DNA from: Longimicrobium sp.
Lineage (GTDB): Bacteria > Gemmatimonadota > Gemmatimonadetes > Longimicrobiales > Longimicrobiaceae
Assembly: GCA_030446945.1 (NCBI GenBank)
Contig: JAUJMI010000013.1
Span: 1 to 21,397, forward strand
Direction: 5' to 3'
DNA: 21,397 bases
In this document: in pieces, positions 7,288-15,572 of the stretch
How positions within the stretch are numbered: position 1 is the stretch's first letter
Layout of the letters: each line of letters opens with the position of its first letter
Made by a program: the position numbers and the translations under genes
Notes under the pieces: generated by a model
What the model was told of the DNA's origin: nothing
Seen by the model: only the letters and a program-made list of their open reading frames with translations
The model's database searches: none

Positions 7288-7320
7288 GCCCCTCCCCCAA
7301 TAACTACCTGGGGGAGGGGC
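7288..7320. repeat. 12-bp perfect hairpin after the NlpC/P60 gene
   Basis: GCCCCTCCCCCA (7288-7299) pairs exactly with 7309-7320 around a 9-base loop, 32 bases past the NlpC/P60 stop. There is no T run on the plus side, so it is either a transcript-stabilising structure or a non-canonical terminator. Confidence 0.75.
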
Positions 7321-7371
7321 GGTCTGCATGCGGGGGTGCGGGGCGGCACGGTTCCGGGCGGGGGAAGGCAC

Positions 7372-7401
7372 GGGCAGCCACGCGGGGCTGCCCCTACGGG
7401 A
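7372..7401. repeat. Dispersed 30-bp palindromic element, copy A
   Basis: The pattern is GGGCAG, a central CACGC region, then CTGCCCCTACGGGA. The ends GGGCAG and CTGCCC are complementary, so each copy can fold. Copies B (7441-7470) and C (14677-14706) share the same order with a few substitutions. Confidence 0.7.
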
Positions 7402-7440
7402 TTCGGGAGGAGGGGCGGGGGTCGACGTGCGGGGGAGGGC

Positions 7441-7470
7441 GGGGAGACACGCAGGTCTGCCCCCACGGGA
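7441..7470. repeat. Dispersed 30-bp palindromic element, copy B
   Basis: It shares ACACGCAGGTCTGCCCC with copy C at 14677 and the ACGGGA end with copy A. It lies 69 bases from copy A in the same orientation. Confidence 0.7.
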
Positions 7471-7560
7471 CCAGCGTGTCTGGGCGGCTGCGGGGCGGGG
7501 GTGGGCACGGGCGCGATGAATCGCGACCGTACGATGATGATCAGCGCGACGGGCGGAGTT

Positions 7561-7594
7561 CTCCCTCTCCCAAGGCTGTTTGTGGGAGAGGGGG
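7561..7594. repeat. 12-position hairpin before the end of the small lipoprotein gene
   Basis: CTCCCTCTCCCA (7561-7572) pairs with TGGGAGAGGGGG (7583-7594) with one G-T pair and a 10-base loop. On the minus strand it lies about 45 bases after the lipoprotein stop at 7637, so it may end that transcript, though no clear T run follows. Confidence 0.65.
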
Positions 7595-7636
7595 GCAGCT
7601 GTAAGCTGCCGGGTGAGGCCCCCCGGGTGTCCACCC

Positions 7637-7978
7637 TCAGAACACCCAGGTGATGACGGCGAGGGTGGCACCCAGGACGAGGGTGGCGGCCTGGAGGGCG
7701 AGGCCGGCGGTGCGGGCGTGCGCATCCAGCTTGCGGGCGGCGGCTTCCTCTTCCTGCGCACGGATCAGCTGCTGGTGCTGGCAGAAGGTCAGCATGCGGA
7801 AGTCGGCCTCGCTGAGCTGCGCCGCCCCGGATGCGGCGGCGCGCTGGGCCAGCGTGTCGCACTCCGCGGGGATGGCGACGGCGCGGGGCTCGTATGACGG
7901 CACCGTCACCGAGGGCGCGTAGCAGGCGCCGAGCACCAGGAGCGCGGCGGGGATGGCGAGGGTGCGGTACAGGCGCAT
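7637..7978 (-). CDS. Small lipoprotein of unknown function with a C-terminal membrane segment
   Basis: The 113-residue product starts MRLYRTLAIPAALLVLGAC, a signal peptide with a clear lipobox (LGAC, Cys19). The mature part is about 95 residues: a Pro/Val-rich start, an ECDTLAQRAAAS helix, LSEADFRMLTFCQHQQLIRAQEEEAAARKLDAHAR as a long charged helix, and a hydrophobic C-terminus (GLALQAATLVLGATLAVITWVF) that could span or dip into a membrane. I do not recognise the family. A lipid anchor at one end and a hydrophobic segment at the other is an uncommon arrangement for so short a protein. GGGAGA sits upstream of the ATG at 7978. It is downstream of the GH3 gene on the same strand, with 79 bases between, and might share its transcript. 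Confidence 0.75.
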   Translation of the reverse strand: MRLYRTLAIPAALLVLGACYAPSVTVPSYEPRAVAIPAECDTLAQRAAASGAAQLSEADFRMLTFCQHQQLIRAQEEEAAARKLDAHARTAGLALQAATLVLGATLAVITWVF

Positions 7979-8057
7979 CGGCGGGGTCTCCCAGGGGCGG
8001 CGGAGGGGCGTTGGACCCGGCGAAGGTACGCCGCGGCGCACGCAGGTGGCAAGGTGC

Positions 8058-9836
8058 TCAGCGCGCGGCGGGAAGCGTCACCGGGAGGCGCCCGCGGAAA
8101 GCCCCCGCTCCCGTCAGCGCGCGCGCGGCGGCGCTCTCGCTGACGCCGGTGGGGCCCCACGCCAGCACGTACGTGCCCACCGCCGGGAAGGCGCTGCGCA
8201 GGTACGGGCTCCCCAGCGACACCACGACGGTCGGGATCCCGGAGGACGCGGCGGACTGCACAAAGGACGCGAATCCGCCGCCGACCCCCAGCGCCGCGTA
8301 CTGGAGCGGCGCCACCTCCGCGCTCACCAGCAGGAGGTCGGCGGCGCGGGCGCGCTCCCGGAGCCGCGCAAAGGTCGCCGCCGGGGTGCCGGGGCTGACG
8401 CGGACGTGCTCCGCCGCCACGCCGCCCTCCACCAGGCCGCTGTGCAGGGTGGCGCCGCCGGGGCCTCGCCCGCTGCGGGTGTAGGTCACGTGCAGTACGC
8501 GCATCCCGCGCCGCAGGGGGAGGAGGCGCCGCTCGTCGCGCTCCAGCACGATCGAGCGCTCCGCCACCTGCCGAGCGACGTCGCGGTGCGCGGCCGTCCC
8601 CACACGGGCGGCGACCTGGCCGGCATCCACCCGCGCGCCGCGCTGGAGCCCGGCGACGGCCTTGGCGGCGAGGACGCGCCGCGCCGCGTCGTCGATGCGC
8701 GCGCGGGGGATGCGCCCCGATTCCACGGCGCGGACGATGGCGGCGATCACCTCCTCCGGGCCGGGCGGCTGGAGGAGGACGTCGGCGCCGGCGAGGAGCG
8801 AAAGGATGCTGGCCTCGGCGGGGGTGTGGTCGCGGGTGACGGCGCCCATGTTGAGCGCGTCGGTCACCACCAGCCCACGGAAGCCGAGGTCGCGGCGCAG
8901 CACGCCGGCCGTCATGCGCGGGGAGAGCGATGCGGGCGCGGCCTGCGGCCCCTCCAGCCCCACCGCCGCGATGTGCCCCACCAGCACCCCCGCCATCCCG
9001 TCGTGCACCGCGCGCCGGAAGGGGAGCATCTCCACGTCGAAGAGCCGCGCCGAGTCCGCGGGGACGATCACGCGGCCCACGTGGCTGTCCGTGCGCGTGC
9101 CGCCGTGCCCCGGGAAGTGCTTGCCGACGGCGAGCAGACCGCCCTCCTGCGCACCCTGGGCCCACGCGCTCCCCAGCCGCGCCACGAGCGCCGGGTCCTC
9201 GCCAAAGGAGCGGACGTTGATGATGGGGTTCGCCGGGTCCGACTGCACGTCGAGGATGGGGCCGAGCGTGGCGTGGATCCCCACGGCGCGCGCCTCGGCG
9301 GCGGTCGCGCGACCGGCCGCGCGGGCGAGACCCTCGTCGTTCGCGGCGCCGAAGGCCATCGCCGGGGGCATGTGGGTGCCGCCCGGCCGGAGGCGCATCC
9401 CGGGGCCCGTCTCCAGGTCGGAGATGACGAGGAGCGGCACCCGCGCGCGCCCCTGCGCCGCGTTCAGCTTGGCGGCGATGGCGGCGGGCGTGCCGGTGGA
9501 GATGATGACGCCGCCTACCCGCTCCACCCCCGCCCACCGCGCCAGCCGGTCGGCCTCCGCGGGCGCCTCGCCGACCGACTTGCCGGAGATCCAGGGGAAG
9601 ACGAGCTGCGCCACCCGCTCGCGCAACCCCATCTCGGCGAGCCGCGCATCCACCCACGCGCGCCCCTCCGCGTCCAGCGGCAGCGGCGGGACGGCGGGTT
9701 TGGCGGGCGCCTCCGCGCGCGTGTCGCGGCCCGCCGAACCGGCGCGTTCCCCCTGGCGCTCGGCCTGGCCGCACCCCTGCGACGCGACGAGGAGGGCGGC
9801 GAGGAGCGCGCCTCCAGATTCTCGGATCAACGGCAT
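8058..9836 (-). CDS. GH3 family lipoprotein, NagZ/beta-N-acetylhexosaminidase-like
   Basis: The 592-residue protein begins with a signal peptide ending in GC (Cys22, lipobox-like SQGC). The N-terminal glycoside hydrolase family 3 barrel covers about residues 58-370. The NagZ-type signature KHFPGHG is at 239-245 and is followed by D250 and H252, the Asp-His pair that acts as acid/base in NagZ enzymes; the nucleophile is D326 in GLVVTDALNMG. ISDLETGPGMR lies before it. The C-terminal 200 residues form the second, alpha/beta GH3 domain (LLLVSAEVAPLQY, GIPTVVVSLGSPYL). The two-domain layout resembles Bacillus YbbD more than the short Gram-negative NagZ. The expected activity is release of N-acetylglucosamine from muropeptides or glycoproteins outside the cytoplasmic membrane. 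The start at 9836 has AAGGG upstream. A 10-bp hairpin lies in the 5' leader. Confidence 0.92.
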   Translation of the reverse strand: MPLIRESGGALLAALLVASQGCGQAERQGERAGSAGRDTRAEAPAKPAVPPLPLDAEGRAWVDARLAEMGLRERVAQLVFPWISGKSVGEAPAEADRLARWAGVERVGGVIISTGTPAAIAAKLNAAQGRARVPLLVISDLETGPGMRLRPGGTHMPPAMAFGAANDEGLARAAGRATAAEARAVGIHATLGPILDVQSDPANPIINVRSFGEDPALVARLGSAWAQGAQEGGLLAVGKHFPGHGGTRTDSHVGRVIVPADSARLFDVEMLPFRRAVHDGMAGVLVGHIAAVGLEGPQAAPASLSPRMTAGVLRRDLGFRGLVVTDALNMGAVTRDHTPAEASILSLLAGADVLLQPPGPEEVIAAIVRAVESGRIPRARIDDAARRVLAAKAVAGLQRGARVDAGQVAARVGTAAHRDVARQVAERSIVLERDERRLLPLRRGMRVLHVTYTRSGRGPGGATLHSGLVEGGVAAEHVRVSPGTPAATFARLRERARAADLLLVSAEVAPLQYAALGVGGGFASFVQSAASSGIPTVVVSLGSPYLRSAFPAVGTYVLAWGPTGVSESAAARALTGAGAFRGRLPVTLPAAR

Positions 9837-9866
9837 CTACACCCTTCGCTGCGGTGATTCGCGGTG

Positions 9867-9897
9867 GAGCGCGGCGTCCGATGCAAGCGCCGCGCTC
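9867..9897. repeat. 10-bp inverted repeat in the leader of the GH3 gene
   Basis: GAGCGCGGCG (9867-9876) and CGCCGCGCTC (9888-9897) are perfectly complementary around an 11-base loop. The site is 31 bases before the GH3 start and in the gap to the divergent small gene at 10032, so it could be a leader structure or an operator. Confidence 0.6.
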
Positions 9898-10031
9898 ACT
9901 CCGCGTCGACGCCAGGCGCGGCGGTGGTTCCGCGCGTTCCAGGGCGTCCTCGCGGGCGCGGACCGGGCACGCACGGGGCACGGAAGGTGCGGCGGCGTTT
10001 TTTCCGCCCACCACCCCCCTGGAGGACCGCT

Positions 10032-10235
10032 ATGGACCGTTACAGGATGGACACGGACGTGCCCCTGATTCGCGAGCGAGGCTTCCACCCCGAGCAGCTC
10101 ACGGAGCACGAGCGCAGGGAATTCGCCGAGCGGCTGCGGGAAGACGACGAGCTGCGCGCGTCCGCCTACGGACGCGGCGACTACGAACGGAGCGAGTACG
10201 GACGCGCCGAGTTGGAGCCGAGAGGACCCAGGTAG
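10032..10235 (+). CDS. Small, highly charged 67-residue protein with Y-G-R repeats
   Basis: The product is MDRYRMDTDVPLIRER, then HPEQLTEHERREFAERLREDDELR, then a tail with SAYGRG, DYERSEYGR and EPRGPR. About half of all residues are Asp, Glu or Arg. The middle should be a charged helix; the tail is disordered and shows Tyr-Gly-Arg and Tyr-Glu-Arg units that recall the YDRG proteins at 16734-17159 and 20088-20570. I know no family for it. GGAGG lies 6-7 bases upstream of the ATG at 10032, a good site, which together with the codon pattern supports a real gene. It is divergent from the GH3 gene and followed by repeat-type spacer. It has no membrane segment and is probably cytoplasmic. Confidence 0.65.
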   Translation: MDRYRMDTDVPLIRERGFHPEQLTEHERREFAERLREDDELRASAYGRGDYERSEYGRAELEPRGPR

Positions 10236-10256
10236 GGCAGGGCAGGGCTGGGGCGA

Positions 10257-10405
10257 GTGAACTCGCCGCAACAACAGCACAAAGTCCGCGTGCGGACTCG
10301 GGGATGAGATTCCCCCGTGTGCGGGATGGCGGCGTGGCCAGGAGCCCCGTCCCAGGAGCGCATCAATTCGCCGCTGGAACCACACGAAGTCCGCCCCCGC
10401 GGACT
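10257..10405. repeat. Two related copies of an intergenic element ending in an AGTCCGC...GCGGACT hairpin
   Basis: Copy 1 (10257-10298) and copy 2 (10361-10405) share the order AACTCGCCGC / AATTCGCCGC, then a C-A-rich ACCACACGAAG-type piece, then a short hairpin whose arms are AGTCCGC and GCGGACT. They point the same way, 104 bases apart, between the small charged gene and the end of the DUF411 gene. No coding sequence is evident from 10236 to 10504. Confidence 0.65.
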
Positions 10406-10504
10406 GGCTGCGGTCGACGAGACAGCGGTCTTCCCGTGGTTCCAGCCGGGGGCTTCAGCGCCCGGTGTCGTGTGCGCCGGCGTTCAACCCCGCGCCCGCT
10501 CTAG

Positions 10505-11053
10505 TCAGCGGCTCTCGTAGACTTTGGTGTTGCCGCTGCGGTCGAAAGAGATCACGTCGTAGCGGTCCTTGTAGGGGCCTTCCATGCCGGGCGTGCCCAT
10601 CGGCATGCCGGGGACGGCGACACCCGCGATCTGGGGCTTCTCGCGCAGGACGCGCTGGATGACCTCGGCGGGGACGTGGCCCTCGAAGACGTAGCCGCCG
10701 ATCTTCGCGGTGTGGCACGATGCGAGGCCGGCGGGGACCCCCCACTCGGCCTTGATCGGCTCCACCTGCTCCATGTCGTGCACCTCCACGGTGTAGCCGC
10801 TCGTCTTCAGGTGGTCCACCCACTTCGCGCAGCACCCGCACGTCGGCGTCTTGTAGACGACGGCGAGGAGGGCGGATGCCGCGGCGGAGGCGCCCGGCGC
10901 GCGGGCCGTCCCCTCGGCGTGCGTGCCCGAGGCGTGCACCACGGCGGCGGACTGCTGCGCGGGCGCGGCATCCGCGCTGCGAACCTCGCCGGAGGGGCGG
11001 GCGCAGGCGGCGGTCAGGGCGAGGATCAGGGTCGCGCGGAAGGCGTGGTTCAT
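10505..11053 (-). CDS. Exported DUF411 metal-binding protein (CopG-like)
   Basis: The 182-residue product has a signal sequence (MNHAFRATLILALTAACA) that ends near Cys17; LTAAC is a possible but imperfect lipobox. After an Ala/Ser/His-rich linker the DUF411 domain spans about residues 62-182: VVYKTPTCGCCAKWVDHL, GYTVEVHDM, a GLASCHTAKIGGYVFEGHVP segment and AGVAVPGMPMGTPGM, ending in DVISFDRSGNTKVYESR. The CGCC motif (C72, C74, C75) plus the C/H of SCHT and the methionines of PGMPMGTPGM are the conserved features. DUF411 proteins include the periplasmic copper-resistance protein CopG, which has a thioredoxin-like fold and binds copper through cysteines; copper binding here is inferred. No other copper genes lie nearby. 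The start at 11053 is set by the signal peptide; the ribosome site is weak. Confidence 0.88.
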   Translation of the reverse strand: MNHAFRATLILALTAACARPSGEVRSADAAPAQQSAAVVHASGTHAEGTARAPGASAAASALLAVVYKTPTCGCCAKWVDHLKTSGYTVEVHDMEQVEPIKAEWGVPAGLASCHTAKIGGYVFEGHVPAEVIQRVLREKPQIAGVAVPGMPMGTPGMEGPYKDRYDVISFDRSGNTKVYESR

Positions 11054-11323
11054 CGGTGGCTCGCGAATCAGGGTTGCCGGGCGGCCGGCGGACGATCGTT
11101 CCGGCGCCCCTGTACACGCGAAGGGGGGCAAGTGGTCCCCAGGCGCGTTCGAAAGGTGCCTGACTGCGCCGCTCCACCTGGCACCTGGCACTTAGCACCC
11201 GCCGCGCCTGGATTCAGGGCCCGCCCATCCCCGCGGTGCGGGCCTTCGCGCTTGACACGCCCCGTGGCGCGGCGGATCATTCGCTGCCGGTCCGTGCCGC
11301 CTCCATCCCTCGCGCCCCGCCGA
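11054..11323. other. Spacer between the divergent DUF411 and histidine-kinase genes
   Basis: No gene is supported. A short direct-repeat run of the type CACCTGGCACCTGGCACTTAGCAC lies at about 11175-11198. I cannot assign promoters for either gene with confidence. Confidence 0.4.
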
Positions 11324-12985
11324 ATGGCCCGCCAGAAACGCTTCACCACCGGGACCATCCCGGACACGCGGCAGCTGCTGTCGTGGGTGTACGTCGCGCG
11401 GATGACGCTGGCGGCGGCCATCTTCGTGGCGGCCGCGTGGGCGTGGCGCGACGCTCCGCCGGGAACGACGCTCACGGCCACGCTCCTCTTCGTGGCCGCG
11501 CTGCTCGTGACCTTCCCGTCGTTCTGGCACACGCACCTGGCCGGCCGCACGCCGGGGCGCGCGTACCTGTACGGTCAGGTGGTGTTCGACGTATGCATGG
11601 TGGCCGTGGTCGTGCACCTGACCGGCGGCAAGGACAGCAGCTTCGCCCCGCTCTACGTGCTGGCGATCTTCGCCGGGGCCGTCCTCCTCCCCATCGTGGG
11701 GGGGATGTTGATCGCGGTGCTGGCGTGCGTGCTGTACTTTGCGGACGTGGTGTGGAGCGCGCACGAGCTGGACGCGGCGGTCTTCCTCCAGATCGTGATC
11801 TTTGGAGCGGTGGCGCTGGTCACCGGCTACCTGGGCGACCGGCTGCGGCGCACCGGCGTCGCGCTGGGCGAGGTGGAAACGGAGCTGCGCCTGCTGCGGC
11901 TGGACACGGCCGACATCCTGGCCAGCATCCTCACCGGGATCCTGACCGTCAACGGATACGGGCGGCTGGTGTACATGAACCCCACCGCCGCGGAGCTCCT
12001 CGACCTCGATCCGCGTGAGCTGCAGGGGCAGCCGGTGATCGCGGTGCTGGACGAAGCCGCGCCCGGGCTCGGCACGATCATCGAGAACTCCATCCGCGAG
12101 CACGCGGGGGTGCGCCGATCGCAGACGGGGGAGGGGAGGGACGGGATGGTGCTGGGGGTGAGCACCACCGTGGTGGAGCGCCCCGAGCCCGAGCCTCCCT
12201 CGGTGACGGCCATCTTCCAGGACATCACGGGGAGCCGGCGGATGGAGGCGCTCCGCCGCCGCGCCGAACGGCTGGAGGCGGTGGCGGAGCTGAGCGCGTC
12301 GCTGGCGCACGAGATCAAGAACCCGCTCGCTTCCATCCGCAGCGCCACCGAGCAGCTCGCCGGCGACGGGATCGACCCCGAGGATCGCCGCGTGCTGAGC
12401 GGACTGGTGACCCGCGAGTCGGACCGGCTGAGCCGCCTGCTGACGGAGTTCATCGACTTCGCGCGCGTGAAGCTGCGCGCCTCGGCGCCGGTGCGCGCGG
12501 GGACGATCGTGAGCCACGCGGTGGAGCTGGTGCGCGCCCACCCGGACGCATCGGGGCGCGAGATCCGCCTGGAGTGCACCGCCGAGGCCGCCCCCGCCGA
12601 GGTGCTGGGCGACGAAGACCTCCTCCACCGCGCCTTCCTCAACCTGGTGCTCAACGCCGCGCAGTGGGCCGGCCCGGGCGGCAAGGTGGAGGTGGAGGCC
12701 GACGTGATCCAGTCCGACCTCCTCTCCGCCGCCATGAGCAGCACCCGTGCCCTGCGTGTGCGCGTGACCGACACGGGCCCCGGCGTCCCGCCGGACGAGG
12801 CGGAGCACGTCTTCGACCCCTTTTTCACCCTGCGCCCCGGCGGCACGGGGCTGGGCCTCGCCCTGGTGCAGCGCGCCGCCGAGGCCCACGGCGGCGCCGT
12901 CTTCGTGGACGAGCCGAGGGGCGACGGCTGGGGCGCGACGTTCACGCTCTATCTTCCGGCGCTGGACGGCGAGGGAAGTGCGTGA
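11324..12985 (+). CDS. PilS-like membrane sensor histidine kinase
   Basis: The 553-residue protein has six predicted membrane helices (about 24-42, 52-66, 83-99, 107-124, 128-146 and 152-170), a PAS domain (about 192-300, with ILASILTGILTVNGYGRLVYMNPTAA), a HisKA dimerisation domain with phospho-acceptor H329 in SLAHEIKNPLASIRS, and an ATPase domain with N box (LNLVLNAAQ), G1 (DTGPGVPP) and G2 (GGTGLGLALVQ). Six helices plus PAS plus an NtrB-type H box is the layout of PilS, which senses pilin level in the inner membrane in Pseudomonas and related systems. It passes phosphate to the response regulator encoded 82 bases downstream. The start at 11324 lacks a clear ribosome site; initiation a little upstream cannot be excluded, although the membrane part is complete. 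No pil structural genes are here, so PilS function is by architecture only. Confidence 0.88.
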   Translation: MARQKRFTTGTIPDTRQLLSWVYVARMTLAAAIFVAAAWAWRDAPPGTTLTATLLFVAALLVTFPSFWHTHLAGRTPGRAYLYGQVVFDVCMVAVVVHLTGGKDSSFAPLYVLAIFAGAVLLPIVGGMLIAVLACVLYFADVVWSAHELDAAVFLQIVIFGAVALVTGYLGDRLRRTGVALGEVETELRLLRLDTADILASILTGILTVNGYGRLVYMNPTAAELLDLDPRELQGQPVIAVLDEAAPGLGTIIENSIREHAGVRRSQTGEGRDGMVLGVSTTVVERPEPEPPSVTAIFQDITGSRRMEALRRRAERLEAVAELSASLAHEIKNPLASIRSATEQLAGDGIDPEDRRVLSGLVTRESDRLSRLLTEFIDFARVKLRASAPVRAGTIVSHAVELVRAHPDASGREIRLECTAEAAPAEVLGDEDLLHRAFLNLVLNAAQWAGPGGKVEVEADVIQSDLLSAAMSSTRALRVRVTDTGPGVPPDEAEHVFDPFFTLRPGGTGLGLALVQRAAEAHGGAVFVDEPRGDGWGATFTLYLPALDGEGSA

Positions 12986-13030
12986 GTGCGTCAGTGCGCT
13001 ATGACCCAACGCACTAACACACTCACGCAC
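12978..13030. repeat. Nested hairpin between kinase and regulator genes, overlapping the kinase stop codon
   Basis: GTGCGTGAGTG (12978-12988) pairs exactly with CACTCACGCAC (13020-13030), and AGTGCG and CGCACT within the loop can form an inner stem. The kinase stop codon (12983-12985) is inside the left arm. CTTTTG follows on the plus strand. It could lower read-through into the regulator gene. Confidence 0.7.
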
Positions 13031-13067
13031 CTTTTGTTCAGCACTCAGCACTCAGGACTCCCCGCCC

Positions 13068-14438
<1,371 letters not shown>

Positions 14439-14443
14439 ATTGC

Positions 14444-14508
14444 GGGGGAACGGGGGAACGGGGAACGGGGAACGGGGAACGGGGAACGGGGAACGGGGAA
14501 CGGGGAAC
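14444..14508. repeat. Tandem array of a 7-bp unit GGGGAAC, nine units
   Basis: Two slightly longer units (GGGGGAAC) are followed by seven exact GGGGAAC units. The array begins six bases after the regulator stop codon. It is a simple-sequence array likely to vary in copy number. Confidence 0.95.
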
Positions 14509-14676
14509 GGACGCGCTGGGGGCAGGCGCCGCGGGCCCTCTCCTGACTCGTTCCTCGCTGCTCCTCCCCGAACCGGCGGCAGGGCGTTTGCGGGCATGGG
14601 TGCGGGGCTGCGCTGATCGTCGTGGGCGCCTACCGGATTCGGCGCGATGGGCCGGGATCGAGGTGGGGGAGAGTGC

Positions 14677-14706
14677 GGGCAGACACGCAGGTCTGCCCCT
14701 ACGAGA
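14677..14706. repeat. Dispersed 30-bp palindromic element, copy C
   Basis: It begins GGGCAGACACGCAGG and continues TCTGCCCCTACGAGA. It matches copy B at 7441 almost base for base and copy A at 7372 less closely, over 7 kb away. Confidence 0.75.
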
Positions 14707-14743
14707 TCGGTGCGTGGAGCGGGTGTCGAGGCAGGGAGAGGTC

Positions 14744-14763
14744 GGGCGCGATAAATCGCGCCC
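14744..14763. repeat. GGGCGCGAT-AA-ATCGCGCCC palindrome
   Basis: Nine-base arms are perfectly complementary across two bases. A degenerate relative, GGGCGCGATGAATCGCGAC, lies near 7509-7527. Both copies follow a 30-bp element at a distance of about 40 bases, so the two may be parts of one composite repeat. Confidence 0.7.
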
Positions 14764-14954
14764 CTACCGGGTTCGTGCTGTTCAAGGCAGCGAGGAACGA
14801 GCGGGGGTGAGGGCCCCGCCCCGGTACAGAACCTGCCGATCCCCCGCCCACTTCCCGGCGGTACCCTCCCGCGCGCAAGGTGGAGCATGACTGTTCTGGT
14901 GGTGGGCGTTGTGCGATCGACAGCCGGCGCGTCGCCGCGAGGGGCGTAACGCGC

Positions 14955-15494
14955 GTGCGGCTGCTGGTGATCGTTCCCGTAGGTGATGCCGACGAGGGGC
15001 TCCTGCAGGCGCTCGCAGATGACCTGGGGCCGCGGCTGGGGATGGAGTGCGCGGTCGGCGCGGGGCTCCCCCTGGATGAGGAGTGGTGGGACGCCGATCG
15101 TTGCCGCTATCTCTCCGGGCCCCTCGTCGATGCCCTGCTGGAGCGCGCGGATGGCTCGGGGCACGACCCGCGCGAGTGCTGGTGGCTCGGGGTGGCGGAG
15201 GCGGAGCTGTGCGCACCGGAGTACGACGTCGTCTTCGGCGAGGCGACGGTGGACGGGCCCTGCGCGGTGGTGGGGCTCGCGTCTCTGCGCGCGCCCTCCG
15301 CGGACGGCGTCCCCACCCTCTGGCCACGCCTGGTCGCCTCCGCCATCCACGAGCTGGGGCACCTGGCGGGGGCCGAGCACTGCCCGAATCCGCGGTGTGT
15401 AATGTACCCCTCGCGCGACATCGCGGACACGGACGGGAAGGGCAACTCCTTCTGCGGAAGCTGCTTCCAGTGGAAGGCCGCACGTCAGGCTTGA
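14955..15494 (+). CDS. Archaemetzincin family zinc metalloprotease
   Basis: The 179-residue product shows the long archaemetzincin signature. With the start used here, zinc ligands are H132, H136 and H142 in HELGHLAGAEH, with E133 as catalytic base; then C143, C148, M150 (the Met-turn residue, in CVMYPS) and C167/C170 (CGSC). The family consensus is HExxHxxGx3Cx4CxM followed by about 17 residues and CxxC; here the last gap is 16. The four cysteines bind a structural zinc. The N-terminus (VRLLVIVPVGDADEGLLQALADDLG) is the usual first strand and helix. GTG at 14955 is chosen because GAGGGG lies upstream and other family members start at this point; an in-frame GTG at 14880 would add 25 untypical residues. 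The natural substrate is unknown. The family is common in archaea and sporadic in bacteria. Confidence 0.92.
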   Translation: MRLLVIVPVGDADEGLLQALADDLGPRLGMECAVGAGLPLDEEWWDADRCRYLSGPLVDALLERADGSGHDPRECWWLGVAEAELCAPEYDVVFGEATVDGPCAVVGLASLRAPSADGVPTLWPRLVASAIHELGHLAGAEHCPNPRCVMYPSRDIADTDGKGNSFCGSCFQWKAARQA

Positions 15495-15517
15495 TCCGCG
15501 CGCGGCGCGAGTATACT
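15490..15517 (+). promoter_or_regulatory. Candidate promoter of the 119-residue protein gene
   Basis: TATACT (15512-15517) is a strong -10 match. A CTTGAT/TTGATC box lies 15-16 bases upstream (15490-15496) and overlaps the stop of the archaemetzincin gene. The short spacing weakens the call. The start codon follows at 15573. Confidence 0.4.
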
Positions 15518-15572
15518 TTGTAAAGAGGCACCCCTCCCCGTATCCCCCCAGTCGTCCCATACCGGCTCATCC

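Larger units (their letters stand above)
7256..7636. other. Repeat-rich spacer between the convergent NlpC/P60 and small lipoprotein genes
   Basis: No gene is supported in these 381 bases. The stretch contains two strong G/C hairpins (7288-7320 and 7561-7594), two copies of a 30-bp element (7372-7401 and 7441-7470), and a GGGCGCGATGAATCGCGAC palindrome-like piece near 7509-7527 related to a sequence at 14744-14763. It lies between two convergent genes, so the hairpins may end transcription from both sides. Confidence 0.7.
14439..14954. other. Repeat-rich spacer between the regulator and archaemetzincin genes
   Basis: No gene is supported in these bases except a possible 25-codon upstream extension of the next gene. 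The spacer opens with a 7-bp tandem array (14444-14508), then carries the third copy of the 30-bp element (14677-14706) and an 18-20 bp palindrome (14744-14763). Confidence 0.7.

Noticed and set aside
7906..10014. Long open frames on both strands overlapping the GH3 gene
   Set aside because: They are out-of-frame or antisense shadows with Arg/Ala/Gly-rich sequence; the GH3 frame has a signal peptide and catalytic motifs.
11175..11198. Sigma-54 promoter suggested by TGGCAC sequences
   Set aside because: The TGGCAC copies are a short direct repeat and have no TTGC element at the required distance.
11192..13051. Long open frame on the minus strand opposite the histidine-kinase gene
   Set aside because: It is a mirror of a high-GC coding region. 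The kinase on the plus strand has all known motifs; the antisense protein is full of His/Arg/Gly and has no recognisable domain.
14444..14508. CRISPR-like array
   Set aside because: Units are 7 bp in direct tandem with no spacers; it is a simple-sequence array.
14880..14954. Longer archaemetzincin starting at GTG 14880
   Set aside because: The extra 25 residues are not family-like and there is no good ribosome site, while 14955 has GAGGGG upstream and a natural N-terminus.
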